Shown here: piece after piece, positions 17,138 through 24,465 of the stretch
Layout of the letters: every line of letters begins with the position of its first letter
How positions within the stretch are numbered: position 1 is the stretch's first letter
Source: a virus
Reading direction: 5' to 3' (one strand)
IMG/VR virus record: IMGVR_UViG_3300047483_000126
Span: 1 to 51,971 of that record
Length of the DNA stretch: 51,971 bases
Position numbers and translations under genes: made by a program
The notes under the pieces: generated by a model
What the model saw: only the letters and a program-made list of their open reading frames with translations
Databases searched by the model: none
Told to the model about the DNA's origin: nothing

Positions 17138-17896
17138 TTAGTTTTTAAGTGCGCCGTGAATACCGTTTCTGATGAGTGCAATCATTTCTGCGTAATCCAT
17201 TGCATTCATTCTAGCTCTAAAAATTCTACGAGCATTTAGGTAATCTTGTTGCGCTAATTGATACTCTCCTAATCTTGCTTTTTCAGCCTTTGCTGCCATC
17301 ATTACAATGTACTTACTTATTACGTCAGTAGCGTATGGCGTTACTACGTTAGCTGTAGAACGAGAAACTGCTGAGGTGATGTAAGTTAATGTAACTTCAA
17401 TCAAATCCATTGTGTTGCTGAACACTAGCTCCGAATTAACAGTGTCAATATCGTAGGTCATTAAAGGATTTCTTTGACGACCATAGAAGCGACCAATCAA
17501 CTCACCTCTGGAGTTCATAGTTGCACCACCGCTAATTAAGTTATAATTAAATTCAGCATCGTAATTAACTGATTGCTCTGCAGGATAAGGAATCTTATTG
17601 CCCTCTGAATCACGATTGTATAGTTTATTTAAGTTTCTAACTCGCTCTAAGGGTAAAAGCCGCTCACCGTGCTTTCCAGATACATCCACAACATCAACAC
17701 AGTCAGCAGGCAAAATGGCGCGACGATAATCAGTAACACTAAGAACAACAGTCTTAACGTTGCCAATATCAAAGTCCATAGATAATTCATCTAAGCAACG
17801 TAGTCCGTGGTGTAGGTATCTTGTATAATAATGCAAAGGTAAGCCGCTATCTAATAGCGTGTCTCTTACAATAACATCTAAACTCTTAGTCTTCAT
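17138..17896 (-). CDS. Connector/ring (tail tubular A-like) protein, 252 aa
   Basis: 252 aa. The start KTKSLDVIVRDTLLDSGLPLHYYTRYLHHGLRCLDELSMD is a helical bundle followed by a beta domain with 'LPADCVDVVDVSGKHGERLLPLERV' and then long helices (AEKARLGEYQLAQQDYLNARRIFRARM). This helix-beta-helix plan and size are those of podovirus adaptor or ring proteins. Its start codon overlaps the stop of the upstream 212-aa gene by one base. Assigned by architecture and by its place between two similar small genes and the large tail-hub gene. Confidence 0.55.
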   Translation of the reverse strand: MKTKSLDVIVRDTLLDSGLPLHYYTRYLHHGLRCLDELSMDFDIGNVKTVVLSVTDYRRAILPADCVDVVDVSGKHGERLLPLERVRNLNKLYNRDSEGNKIPYPAEQSVNYDAEFNYNLISGGATMNSRGELIGRFYGRQRNPLMTYDIDTVNSELVFSNTMDLIEVTLTYITSAVSRSTANVVTPYATDVISKYIVMMAAKAEKARLGEYQLAQQDYLNARRIFRARMNAMDYAEMIALIRNGIHGALKN

Positions 17897-18534
17897 TATT
17901 GTTGTTGTTTACTAGCAAGCTCCGCTTGAGATACTCGCCCGTTACTAATTGTCTGCAATACATCGTCAATAACAGCTGACTCTACTTCTGGTGAGATTGG
18001 AAGCAAATCCGTGTCTCCTATTTGACTAAAGTCCATAACTAATAAGTTAACTACGACAGATGTAACTGTTCCGTTAGCTGTTAGCGTAATGTTCTTTGTA
18101 AAATAAACTCTTTTCCCTTGTACATAATAGCCTACCTTACCTTCTAAGTAGCTTAAGTTGGCTCCCTGAAAAACAAGAACATCTTGAGCGGGGATAGGAA
18201 TATAAGGAGTCATTGCTCCTGTAGCCGCTGCAATAGACCAGATTCCCATATCCATAGGTAATGTTAATGGAATGGCAGGTAATGTGATGTAAGAGCGATT
18301 GTTTCCTGTTTCTGCCGTTACTGGACAAGTGTACTCAAGTAAGTTACACTTAGGTACGTCAATCATCCCCGCCTTAAATGAGTCTGCTACCTGCAGCTTA
18401 AGCACCTTGTTGATGCTCTGGTTAATAAGTAACTTAACCTCTCTTAAGTCAATTACATCAGAAGGATTATCTTTGTCAAGAAAGCGAGCGTACAACCTCT
18501 GTATCTGCTCGGCTAATATGTTTTTAGTAGTCAT
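17896..18534 (-). CDS. Connector/ring-type structural protein, 212 aa
   Basis: 212 aa. An N-terminal helical part (KNILAEQIQRLYARFLDKDNPSDVIDLREVKLLINQSINKVLK) leads into a beta-rich core and a C-terminal helix (ESAVIDDVLQTISNGRVSQAELASKQQQ). The same plan is seen in its neighbours on either side, as expected for stacked rings between portal and tail hub. The 252-aa gene starts on its last base. No specific family is recognised. Confidence 0.5.
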   Translation of the reverse strand: MTTKNILAEQIQRLYARFLDKDNPSDVIDLREVKLLINQSINKVLKLQVADSFKAGMIDVPKCNLLEYTCPVTAETGNNRSYITLPAIPLTLPMDMGIWSIAAATGAMTPYIPIPAQDVLVFQGANLSYLEGKVGYYVQGKRVYFTKNITLTANGTVTSVVVNLLVMDFSQIGDTDLLPISPEVESAVIDDVLQTISNGRVSQAELASKQQQ

Positions 18535-18536
18535 AA

Positions 18537-19226
18537 TTATCTTTCGTCAGAACGTTGGTTAGCATCTTTCATAGCTTCAGCAGATGCAATATCTCCATCT
18601 TTTAATGAGATTCCTAAGTACATTAATGCTCTTGTCATAATGTCCGTGAAATATCTATCATCGATATCAATATCAATGCTACCCGTTGGATTATATGTAA
18701 TGTTACCTGAGCTAGTAGTGTAATTATAGAAAGCTTTAGCAGGCTTTCTCATATAAACTAAGGTATAGTCATAAGTGCCGCCTACTCCAGGTACAGGTAC
18801 AAATTGAATCTTAGGCACGTTTACCGACGACTCTTCCACAACAAATATTGTTGCTGCAGGGTAATCAATAGTTGGACCTAATATAGAGCTGTTTTGAATC
18901 TCTAAGAACTCGTCCCAGTTGTATATAGTTCCTTCTTTTGTGCTACCACCTGTAGTTAAGTAGATAGTCAAAGCCTCCACGTAATCAGTAGTGGATAAAC
19001 TTTGTGTTCCAGTAGATGGAGTGACAGTAAAGGCTTTCTTCTTAACAAACAGGTGGTCGTAATCAAACTTTCCTGTCTGCTTATACTTATAGATAACAGC
19101 GCTCATCCAGTCAGATACGCCACGATTAATCGCAATGTCAATATCTCCTGGACTTACAAACCCGCCTTTGTTCTTCTTTATGATGGAACGAATGAAGTCG
19201 TGCGCATCCTTTATTAAAATTGCCAT
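18537..19226 (-). CDS. Connector/ring-type structural protein, 229 aa
   Basis: 229 aa. Begins MAILIKDAHDFIRSIIKKNKGGFVSPGDIDIAINRGVSDWM, a helical head-tail adaptor-like start, then a beta-rich body with VEALTIYLTT and 'YTLVYMRKPAKAFYNYTTS' (the latter 'yl+kP..' pattern is common in phage adaptor proteins of this type), and a short C-terminal helix. First gene of the ring block; it has its own promoter (TTG-21 bp-TAACTTTG) just upstream, beyond the terminator of the preceding unit. Function inferred from layout. Confidence 0.55.
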   Translation of the reverse strand: MAILIKDAHDFIRSIIKKNKGGFVSPGDIDIAINRGVSDWMSAVIYKYKQTGKFDYDHLFVKKKAFTVTPSTGTQSLSTTDYVEALTIYLTTGGSTKEGTIYNWDEFLEIQNSSILGPTIDYPAATIFVVEESSVNVPKIQFVPVPGVGGTYDYTLVYMRKPAKAFYNYTTSSGNITYNPTGSIDIDIDDRYFTDIMTRALMYLGISLKDGDIASAEAMKDANQRSDER

Positions 19227-19250
19227 TATATGATAATGTTATATTTAAAC

Positions 19251-19282
19251 CAAAGTTATGAAATTTTATCTATAAAAGACAA
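19251..19282 (-). promoter_or_regulatory. Bacteroidota-type promoter for the ring/tail-hub unit
   Basis: On the minus strand: -33 element TTG (282-280), 21-bp spacer, -7 element TAACTTTG (258-251), then about 24 bases to the ATG at 19226. This is an exact TAnnTTTG match with the spacing known for Bacteroidota sigma-A promoters. The -33 TTG lies in the distal arm of the terminator hairpin of the upstream gene. Confidence 0.7.
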
Positions 19283-19321
19283 TGCCCTGGCTCATAGAAC
19301 CAAGGCATTAGTATAAAAGAC
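19271..19321 (-). terminator. Terminator hairpin flanked by 10-bp direct repeats
   Basis: Stem 19281-19290 / 19300-19309 (AATGCC-C-TGG against CCA-A-GGCATT, one mismatch, 9-nt loop). Read on the minus strand it is followed by GTCTTTTATAG, a short U-tract, and lies just downstream of the 67-aa gene. The 10-mer TATAAAAGAC occurs directly on both sides of the stem (19271-19280 and 19312-19321). Confidence 0.6.
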
Positions 19322-19340
19322 CTATATGAAAAACTACTCG

Positions 19341-19544
19341 CTATCTTCTTAATTTAGAAACGATTTCCCCTAGGGCATCCATTACATTAGTCTCGAGTTC
19401 CAACTTTGACTCAACAGGAATCTCTGCAATCGCGTCCAGTATCTCTAAAAGAGTCTTTGTCTTAGAGTCCTGTATCCCAAGAAATTTAATGTGCTCCATC
19501 TCTCTCTCGCTGATTGCGTCAGATGGTATCATAAACTGAATCAT
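19341..19544 (-). CDS. Unknown 67-aa acidic helical protein
   Basis: 67 aa, no membrane segment; residues 12-66 are predominantly charged helix (ISEREMEHIKFLG…LLEILDAIAEIPVESKLELE…). It has its own promoter module (TATATTTA, then AACCAAACA 7 bases before the ATG) inside the 3' end of the preceding gene and a terminator after it, so it is a single-gene transcription unit. Function unknown; it might be a regulator or chaperone of the export cassette, but nothing in the sequence shows that. Confidence 0.7.
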   Translation of the reverse strand: MIQFMIPSDAISEREMEHIKFLGIQDSKTKTLLEILDAIAEIPVESKLELETNVMDALGEIVSKLRR

Positions 19545-19551
19545 ATCTTAT

Positions 19552-19595
19552 TGTTTGGTTGGGTAAATATACCTATAAATTTATCTTAGTCCCAA
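19552..19595 (-). promoter_or_regulatory. Promoter plus AACCAAACA leader for the 67-aa gene
   Basis: Minus strand: TTG (595-593), 21-bp spacer, TATATTTA (571-564), 3 bases, AACCAAACA (560-552), 7 bases, ATG at 19544. The -7 element ends in A rather than G, otherwise it fits TAnnTTTG. Confidence 0.6.
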
Positions 19596-20781
19596 TCATA
19601 CCCAAATAACTTTGTGGAATAATTGGATTGGTATTGAATCCCGTCTTTAGAGCGAAGTTAAACTTAAAGCGCTTAGTAAGCGCAATGTCGAAAGATGCGC
19701 CTGTAAGGAACACTATGTCATCTGATGTAACAAACTTCTGTTGTGCAGTCAGGTATCCTGTTGAACTTCCTGATAGATACACATCTGGCGAAATAGTCAG
19801 TCTCTTACTCACCTTAACGGGAATAGTGTAGAATAGCATAACGTTATTACTTATGTTGAGACCCGCATCTGCGCCAGCAACACTAAGCGTATAGTTGGCT
19901 CCTGAGACGCCATATTTCCCCAAAGGTTGGATATGTGCAGCGGTAACAAATCCAAGCGTTGTGCCCCCTAAATAGACGCCTGTGATACCAAAGTTGGAGA
20001 TGGATTGCATCTTGCCTGACTCAAAGTTCATTAAGGTATATCTACCTGATAGAGCAAACTGGTCAAACGAAGACCATACCATAGAAGATATGCCCCAAGA
20101 AGAGTTTCCCATAAGAGAACTTTGACTCATCCCTACGCTTGCGATAATAGAAATGACATCACTTGATGGAGCCACCGTAAAGTCCGAGCTATAAATAATC
20201 GGATTCGCCACAGCGTTCGATTTCTTGGACTCGCTTTTCTTTTCTGATTTAGATTCTTTCTTGCTTTCACTTTTTGATTCGGATTTAGATTCTGACTTTG
20301 ATTCTGAGCTAGAGGAATTACCCTCACTTTGTGACGAGTTACTGCTTGAATTACCCTCACTTTGTGCAGCAGGTGTTGCACTAGAGGATGGAGCGGGTGC
20401 ACTAACAGCAGCAGAGGCAGCGGCACTAGCTGCTGCAGATGTGGCAGAACTTGTAGCTTGACTTGTAGCAGCCGATGTTGCTGCTGCTACTGCTTGTGAT
20501 ACAGCGTTAGATACTGTTTGCTGTACAGCAACGGTAGCTTGCGGGCAAGGGAAGTTAACCGTTAGGTCATTAATCCACGCTTGTAGTGCACCTGTAGTAA
20601 TATCGTTTGCCGTTACCACTCTGTACTGTCCTCTATAAACTACTGTGGTTTTTCCGTTGGCTAGTGGTACTGTGACAACAGTTACTTTGCCAGAGCAAGG
20701 GTCTACGAATGTCTGAGTTAATACTTGCGCGTTAACCCAGAATGATATCAGAATAAATAAGGTTACGCCTAGCCATTTCAC
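19573..20781 (-). CDS. Exported protein: Ala/Ser tract, SESK repeats, beta-barrel-like end
   Basis: 402 aa. A signal peptide is visible (MKWLGVTLFILISFWVNA|Q). Residues 20-85 form a small domain with two Cys (DPCSGKV, NFPCPQ). Residues 90-135 are Ala/Ser/Thr repeats (SAAASAAASAA), residues 135-185 repeat SESK/SQSEGNSSS and become Lys-rich, and residues 190-402 are alternating beta strands ending in IGTKINL, like an outer-membrane barrel of the Bacteroidota type. The plan suggests an envelope protein with a flexible, charged periplasmic linker. It overlaps the CsgG-like stop by 4 bases, so the two are coupled. I know no family with this exact architecture. Confidence 0.7.
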   Translation of the reverse strand: MKWLGVTLFILISFWVNAQVLTQTFVDPCSGKVTVVTVPLANGKTTVVYRGQYRVVTANDITTGALQAWINDLTVNFPCPQATVAVQQTVSNAVSQAVAAATSAATSQATSSATSAAASAAASAAVSAPAPSSSATPAAQSEGNSSSNSSQSEGNSSSSESKSESKSESKSESKKESKSEKKSESKKSNAVANPIIYSSDFTVAPSSDVISIIASVGMSQSSLMGNSSWGISSMVWSSFDQFALSGRYTLMNFESGKMQSISNFGITGVYLGGTTLGFVTAAHIQPLGKYGVSGANYTLSVAGADAGLNISNNVMLFYTIPVKVSKRLTISPDVYLSGSSTGYLTAQQKFVTSDDIVFLTGASFDIALTKRFKFNFALKTGFNTNPIIPQSYLGMIGTKINL

Positions 20782-21488
20782 TTGAATATCTTCTTCTTAA
20801 TCATTCGAACGATAATCTTAGCCGCAGCATTCTCTAATGCTTTCTTGGTAGTCGTACCGATAGTAGACTGATTGAACTTAACCTCTGCGAAGTTGCCGTC
20901 ATTCATTAACGTAGCCTCGCGCGTAGTTTTAGCTTCTCCTAATCCTGAACCTGTAAAGAACTCTCCAGTCTCTGCATTGACGAATTTTACCTGTAAACCT
21001 AATCGCGTGACTACAGTTTGTTTTGTGTCTCCTTTGATAGAAATAGACTCGTCTTCGCTAATAGAGAAGTCGTAGCATTCGATGTAAACAAAGTACTGAG
21101 CAAGTTTAATCTTACCTCTGCCGTCTAGTTTGTTTTCTGAGATACCAGCTTGTGAGGCTTGGAACTGCTTTACCATCCTGTTCTTAATCTCCGCTTTGTC
21201 TTCTGTAAAAGTAAAACGGTTAGTTTCCTCTAGGAACTCGATAACAATGTTGGTAACTCCAAGCCCCACACGCTTGTCTTTAAGCTCAGGATAAGCCGCA
21301 TAGACTTCCTCATTGATGCCTAAAGATAATAGCTGAATAGGAATCTTTGGACCTTCGTAGTCCATTAACGAATCGATATTAATCTTCTTCTCAAACGAGG
21401 CTGTATAAGCTTCTGTCTTAACAGAGGCTACCTGCGCGCTTGTCGCAAATGTTGTCAATAATAGAGACAGGAATAATATTTTCTTCAT
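20778..21488 (-). CDS. CsgG-like outer-membrane assembly/transport protein
   Basis: 236 aa with a signal peptide (MKKILFLSLLLTTFATSA|Q). The body shows a CsgG-family pattern: GVTNIVIEFLEETNRFTF (N-terminal strand-helix), YFVYIECYDFSIS, VVTRLGLQVKFVNAETGEFFTGSG, and a C-terminal amphipathic helix after KFNQSTIG. CsgG forms the curli export pore in the outer membrane; a lipobox Cys as in canonical CsgG is absent, so anchoring would differ. It is coupled to the beta-barrel-like gene and lies in a run of exported proteins next to the lysis genes. Its start codon lies inside the 3' arm of an 11-bp inverted repeat. Family call from memory of motifs. Confidence 0.6.
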   Translation of the reverse strand: MKKILFLSLLLTTFATSAQVASVKTEAYTASFEKKINIDSLMDYEGPKIPIQLLSLGINEEVYAAYPELKDKRVGLGVTNIVIEFLEETNRFTFTEDKAEIKNRMVKQFQASQAGISENKLDGRGKIKLAQYFVYIECYDFSISEDESISIKGDTKQTVVTRLGLQVKFVNAETGEFFTGSGLGEAKTTREATLMNDGNFAEVKFNQSTIGTTTKKALENAAAKIIVRMIKKKIFK

Positions 21489-21537
21489 AAGGCTATAACC
21501 TGAAATGTTTAATACAAATTAAAGGCTATAGCCTTAT
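21487..21537 (-). promoter_or_regulatory. Hairpin sequestering the CsgG-like start codon
   Basis: An exact 11-bp inverted repeat: 21487-21497 (ATAAGGCTATA) and 21527-21537 (TATAGCCTTAT). In the minus-strand mRNA the second arm ends on the A and U of the AUG at 21488-21486. The distal arm also contains a 14-bp palindrome, AAGGCTATAGCCTT (21522-21535). A translational switch is inferred. Confidence 0.55.
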
Positions 21538-21574
21538 AAGTAACGTTAAGTGTCTTTTACAATAATTTACATAT

Positions 21575-21636
21575 TTGTAAACCGTAGTTTGCATTACTAA
21601 TGCAAACCCTATTATCGAAACTTGCATCGTTTACAA
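21575..21636. repeat. Inverted repeats around TTTGCATT
   Basis: Inner perfect stem GTTTGCATT / AATGCAAAC at 21587-21595 and 21599-21607 with a 3-base loop; outer arms TTGTAAAC (21575-21582) and GTTTACAA (21629-21636). No U-tract follows on either strand, so not an obvious terminator. Confidence 0.6.
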
Positions 21637-21643
21637 GTTTTGC

Positions 21644-21695
21644 GGTTTGGATTTTCATCATTTTCCTCCCCATATTGGTTTGGATTTTTATCATT
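21644..21695. repeat. 19-bp direct repeat, 33-bp period
   Basis: GGTTTGGATTTTCATCATT at 21644-21662 and a copy with one change (T for C) at 21677-21695. The 33-bp offset is close to three helical turns, which would put two bound proteins on the same face. Confidence 0.65.
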
Positions 21696-21762
21696 ATCGG
21701 TAGTCTTAATACTTGAATCGACGATAATTTAAACTATCGTTGATACTGACGATACCTTAACT

Positions 21763-21819
21763 TCCGAGTTTGGCATCATTTTGTAACAGATTTTGGCAAA
21801 TTTTGTTACAGAACTCGGA
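21763..21819. repeat. Nested inverted repeat TCCGAGTT / TGTAACA
   Basis: Outer arms TCCGAGTT (21763-21770) and AACTCGGA (21812-21819); inner arms TGTAACA (21782-21788) and TGTTACA (21804-21810). Together they could form one long interrupted hairpin in RNA of either strand or a cruciform in DNA. Confidence 0.6.
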
Positions 21820-21829
21820 TAGCTTCCGA

Positions 21830-21896
21830 ATTGTGCATTAAAATTTGGAAAAATTCATGCAATCTGCACAATAGGATGCCTAGATTCTGCACAATA
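21830..21896. repeat. Three TGCACAAT-type repeats
   Basis: TCTGCACAATA occurs twice in direct orientation (21863-21873 and 21886-21896, 23-bp period) and once inverted as ATTGTGCA (21830-21837). Iteron-like spacing; binding factor unknown. Confidence 0.55.
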
Positions 21897-21920
21897 ATGT
21901 ATAATATATTAGCCATTTTG

Positions 21921-21974
21921 TATCTATTTGCGTATAAAAGTGCAATATATTATACTTTTATACGCAAATAGATA
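21921..21974. repeat. Perfect 21-bp inverted repeat, 12-nt loop
   Basis: Arms 21921-21941 and 21954-21974 are perfectly complementary over 21 bp (core ATTTGCGTATAAAAGT); the loop is GCAATATATTAT. A G-T pair can extend it by one. No U-tract follows on the minus strand, so a simple rho-independent terminator for the 99-aa gene is unlikely, although the position just after that gene would allow a 3'-end stabilising role. Confidence 0.75.
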
Positions 21975-22029
21975 TACTTGTCGGACTTATCCATCATTAA
22001 GTGCAATTAAAAGCACTAATGTTGGCATA

Positions 22030-22329
22030 TTACCACTTAGGTTCTTCTTGCAAAGCTTCTTTCTCAGTCTTCTTCTTAGGTGCCGCTGGCTTCTCTACAA
22101 CCCGCTCAACAACTCTTGTGCCGCCTGTAGGTGCCGCTGGAGCCGCCGCTGCCTGATTGATATTAATTACAGGAGCTGGAGCTGATACAGTTGTAGCTGG
22201 TTCAGCAGCTTTCTCTTCTTCGCCTGTTAATTGCTTAGTCACAAATCCACCCACTGCAATAGCGACTGTACTTGCTAGTCCAATAAGGATACTTTTCAAT
22301 GAGCCATTGCCCTCTTGTTCTTCTGCCAT
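22030..22329 (-). CDS. Membrane-anchored Ala/Pro-rich protein, 99 aa
   Basis: 99 aa. A short N-terminal acidic tail (MAEEQEGNGS) is followed by one membrane helix at about 11-32 (LKSILIGLASTVAIAVGGFV), then an Ala/Pro/Glu-rich extended region and a charged C-terminus (KKKTEKEALQEEPKW). The plan is TonB-like or spanin-like: an inner-membrane anchor with a stiff periplasmic arm. It follows the lipoprotein gene by one base. It may bridge the envelope together with its exported neighbours; this is inference from topology. Confidence 0.65.
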   Translation of the reverse strand: MAEEQEGNGSLKSILIGLASTVAIAVGGFVTKQLTGEEEKAAEPATTVSAPAPVININQAAAAPAAPTGGTRVVERVVEKPAAPKKKTEKEALQEEPKW

Positions 22330-22330
22330 T

Positions 22331-22684
22331 TTAATTAATGATTAAAGGTTTTTTAATTGTTACTCCCGAAACATCTGTTAATGTAAGGTCATATAACCCA
22401 CGGGCGATTGTATCCAACTGGATACTCTTTATTGTGGCTACAGACGTTGCTGTAAAGCCAACTGTTTTAAAAGGTTCGGTTTTTCCGAACTTGTATATCT
22501 GAACAGAGTACTTGGCTCCTACTACTGTATTTGCCACAATAGTTGCCTGCCTGCCCTCTACTAATAGGCTAGTAATATCTGTGTTGTTAGGATTTACACC
22601 AAGGCTTGTTTCCTTTTCTAACACTTCAATGTCGTGGCAAGCTGCCAGCGCCACTATCAACAACAATGCTACTATCTTCTTCAT
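22331..22684 (-). CDS. Lipoprotein with Ig-like/beta domain, 117 aa
   Basis: 117 aa with a clear lipobox: MKKIVALLLIVALAAC, modified Cys at 16, then HDIEVLEKETSLG. The rest (TATIVANTVVGAKYSVQIYKFG…GLYDLTLTDVSGVTIKKPLIIN) reads as a small beta-sandwich. An Asp at +3, not +2, after the Cys gives no inner-membrane retention signal of the enterobacterial kind, and in Bacteroidota it would probably go to the outer membrane. Fifth gene of the exported cassette; function unknown. Confidence 0.75.
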   Translation of the reverse strand: MKKIVALLLIVALAACHDIEVLEKETSLGVNPNNTDITSLLVEGRQATIVANTVVGAKYSVQIYKFGKTEPFKTVGFTATSVATIKSIQLDTIARGLYDLTLTDVSGVTIKKPLIIN

Positions 22685-22689
22685 TTAAC

Positions 22690-24465
22690 TTAAAAGTTAT
22701 TTATTCCCGTTAATTTTATAACCTCTAGGTTTAAATTAATCCCTAGCTGGTATCCTGTCTTAGATGCCGCATCCATATTAGGAGACACGCGAATCACTGA
22801 GTTAATGTCAGCACCATTATTTATTGTCTCAAACTTTAACTTAAACGGAGTCAACTCTCCCGTCACAGGATTCTTTAACTCTTTGTCTAAGGCTCCAAAT
22901 ACGACCTTACCATCCTTGTTTTGGATGAAGGTGTACCAAGTATTAGGCAGCTCGTTTAACAGCGCTACAAATTTAACTTTTGTTGGGTCATAAACGAACT
23001 CAAATTGGAGAGCTGCAACACTGCTTGACTTAGTATCTACTTTAACAGGTATTTCAAAGCTATTAGTTGTCACAGTTTTTCCAAGAATTGTGACATCAAT
23101 AGATGGGATATACTGCGGTGTATTGATTAATAAGTTGGCTGTCTGCGTCATAGCTAGATTCTTTTTAAGACTAGGTACTGCGTTAGTAGCAATCGTGTTA
23201 TTAATGACAACCTGAGAGCTGTGACTTCTGTTGATATCTCCTGGGATAACGAACTTAAGCTTAAGCGGTAAATTAGCCCCAATACTCGTCGTCTTGAAGC
23301 GAACGTAGTTGTTTGATACATTCTTCCAGTTGGCAGCAGAAAGCCCGTTAAAATCAGCTTCTGTGAACGTAGGCACACTAGCATACATATCTGTTCCTGC
23401 AGCATAATTGCTAGGCATTACAAACAGATTATCTACCCCCGTTACCTGCGCGTACAACTTAACTAAATCACCTCCGTCGAATACGTGGTTATTGTTTACG
23501 TCTGCTGCATAGTATCCAGCTCCTGTGATAATGTTTTGATTCTTAAACGTACCATCTAGGTTCTGTGTAACGAATTCTGCCTGAGCAGTTGTGTAGTCTG
23601 ATACAGATACTGCTGCAGATTGCAAGTCCTTTATCGAATCCATATTAAATAAGGTTCGAACGTGGTAAACTGTGTTGGGCTTGAATCGATTCTGGTCAAC
23701 AGGAATCGTTCCATCAGATAAAGCGTCTACTAGGTAGGTTGTGTTAGCAGCACTATCTGTAAAAGCAATACGATGAAGCGATAGGGCGTCCACATTTGCG
23801 TTGTAATCGATTGTTGGACTCACATACTTAGTAGCGGTAGGGTCTAGCATAATAACGCTTGTAAGAGGTGTTGTCATTAGCGTAGAGCCTGCAGTTCCGT
23901 TTTGATTAAATGCTGCCGCAAAGTTCATTGCAATAGGATTCCAAGCGTAGCCAGGAGCGTCAGTCTTTAGCTTAAACTTCAATACCAATAACCTGTCGGT
24001 TCCTAATCCACCTTGAGCGATTGACCAGTTAAGGTACACGCGAAGGATTGATTTAGGTCCTCCTTGTGTGTAGTTGTATTGGCAGTAATTGTAGTTGGTA
24101 TTACCGTTGTCAGTTGTATTCTGCGTTGTCTTGTAGTAGCTGTAACCTGGATAGTCTTGGTAGCTCATTGTGATTTGTGAGCCGTAAGGGATAATGCCTC
24201 CGTTGCCGCCTGTGCCTGTGTGATTAACAGACATTAATTGGAAGGCTGTGTTCTGATATTCGAAGTCAAAGTATAGCGCGCGAGTGGATGTATTCCCATT
24301 GCCATCCGCCATCACCGTTACAATGAACTCATCGCCCTTGTTGATTACGGTGCCGTTAACGTTGGTGTTTGTGTTTGCATTTTGCAAACTTAACTTAACT
24401 GTCTGAGCGTAAGAATGTCCAGTTAATGCACAAATAAACTGGACAATTAGAAGCAATTTTTTCAT
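22690..24465 (-). CDS. Exported cohesin/dockerin-like protein, 591 aa
   Basis: 591 aa with a signal peptide (MKKLLLIVQFICALTGHSYA|Q). An N-terminal beta domain, about 22-200, has a cohesin-like plan (KGDEFIVTVMADGNGN, ALYFDFEYQNTAFQLMSV). Around 310-330 lies a dockerin-type calcium loop, ADVNNNHVFDGGDLVKLYAQ, with a second looser one near 415 (GDINRSHSSQV). The last ~130 residues form another cohesin-like domain (VAALQFEFVYDPTKVKFV…PVTGELTPFKLKFET). Such modules mediate protein-protein scaffolding on cell surfaces. Finding them in a phage late operon is unusual. It overlaps the upstream gene's stop by one base. Domain calls are from pattern recognition only. Confidence 0.6.
   Translation of the reverse strand: MKKLLLIVQFICALTGHSYAQTVKLSLQNANTNTNVNGTVINKGDEFIVTVMADGNGNTSTRALYFDFEYQNTAFQLMSVNHTGTGGNGGIIPYGSQITMSYQDYPGYSYYKTTQNTTDNGNTNYNYCQYNYTQGGPKSILRVYLNWSIAQGGLGTDRLLVLKFKLKTDAPGYAWNPIAMNFAAAFNQNGTAGSTLMTTPLTSVIMLDPTATKYVSPTIDYNANVDALSLHRIAFTDSAANTTYLVDALSDGTIPVDQNRFKPNTVYHVRTLFNMDSIKDLQSAAVSVSDYTTAQAEFVTQNLDGTFKNQNIITGAGYYAADVNNNHVFDGGDLVKLYAQVTGVDNLFVMPSNYAAGTDMYASVPTFTEADFNGLSAANWKNVSNNYVRFKTTSIGANLPLKLKFVIPGDINRSHSSQVVINNTIATNAVPSLKKNLAMTQTANLLINTPQYIPSIDVTILGKTVTTNSFEIPVKVDTKSSSVAALQFEFVYDPTKVKFVALLNELPNTWYTFIQNKDGKVVFGALDKELKNPVTGELTPFKLKFETINNGADINSVIRVSPNMDAASKTGYQLGINLNLEVIKLTGINNF

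Larger units (their letters stand above)
21489..22029. other. 540-bp non-coding inverted-repeat island
   Basis: There is no credible gene here. The stretch is AT-rich and packed with dyads and repeats, listed separately: 9-bp arms at 21587-21607, 8-bp arms at 21575-21636, a 19-bp direct repeat at 21644-21695, nested arms at 21763-21819, TGCACAAT copies at 21830-21896 and a 21-bp perfect hairpin at 21921-21974. I see no TAnnTTTG promoter on either strand. Candidates are a replication origin, a packaging or regulatory site, or a long structured 5' UTR for the CsgG-like gene. Confidence 0.6.

Noticed and set aside
17170-17190. Second hammerhead core (CTGATGAG)
   Set aside because: No GAA/stem pairing follows; it is chance inside coding sequence.
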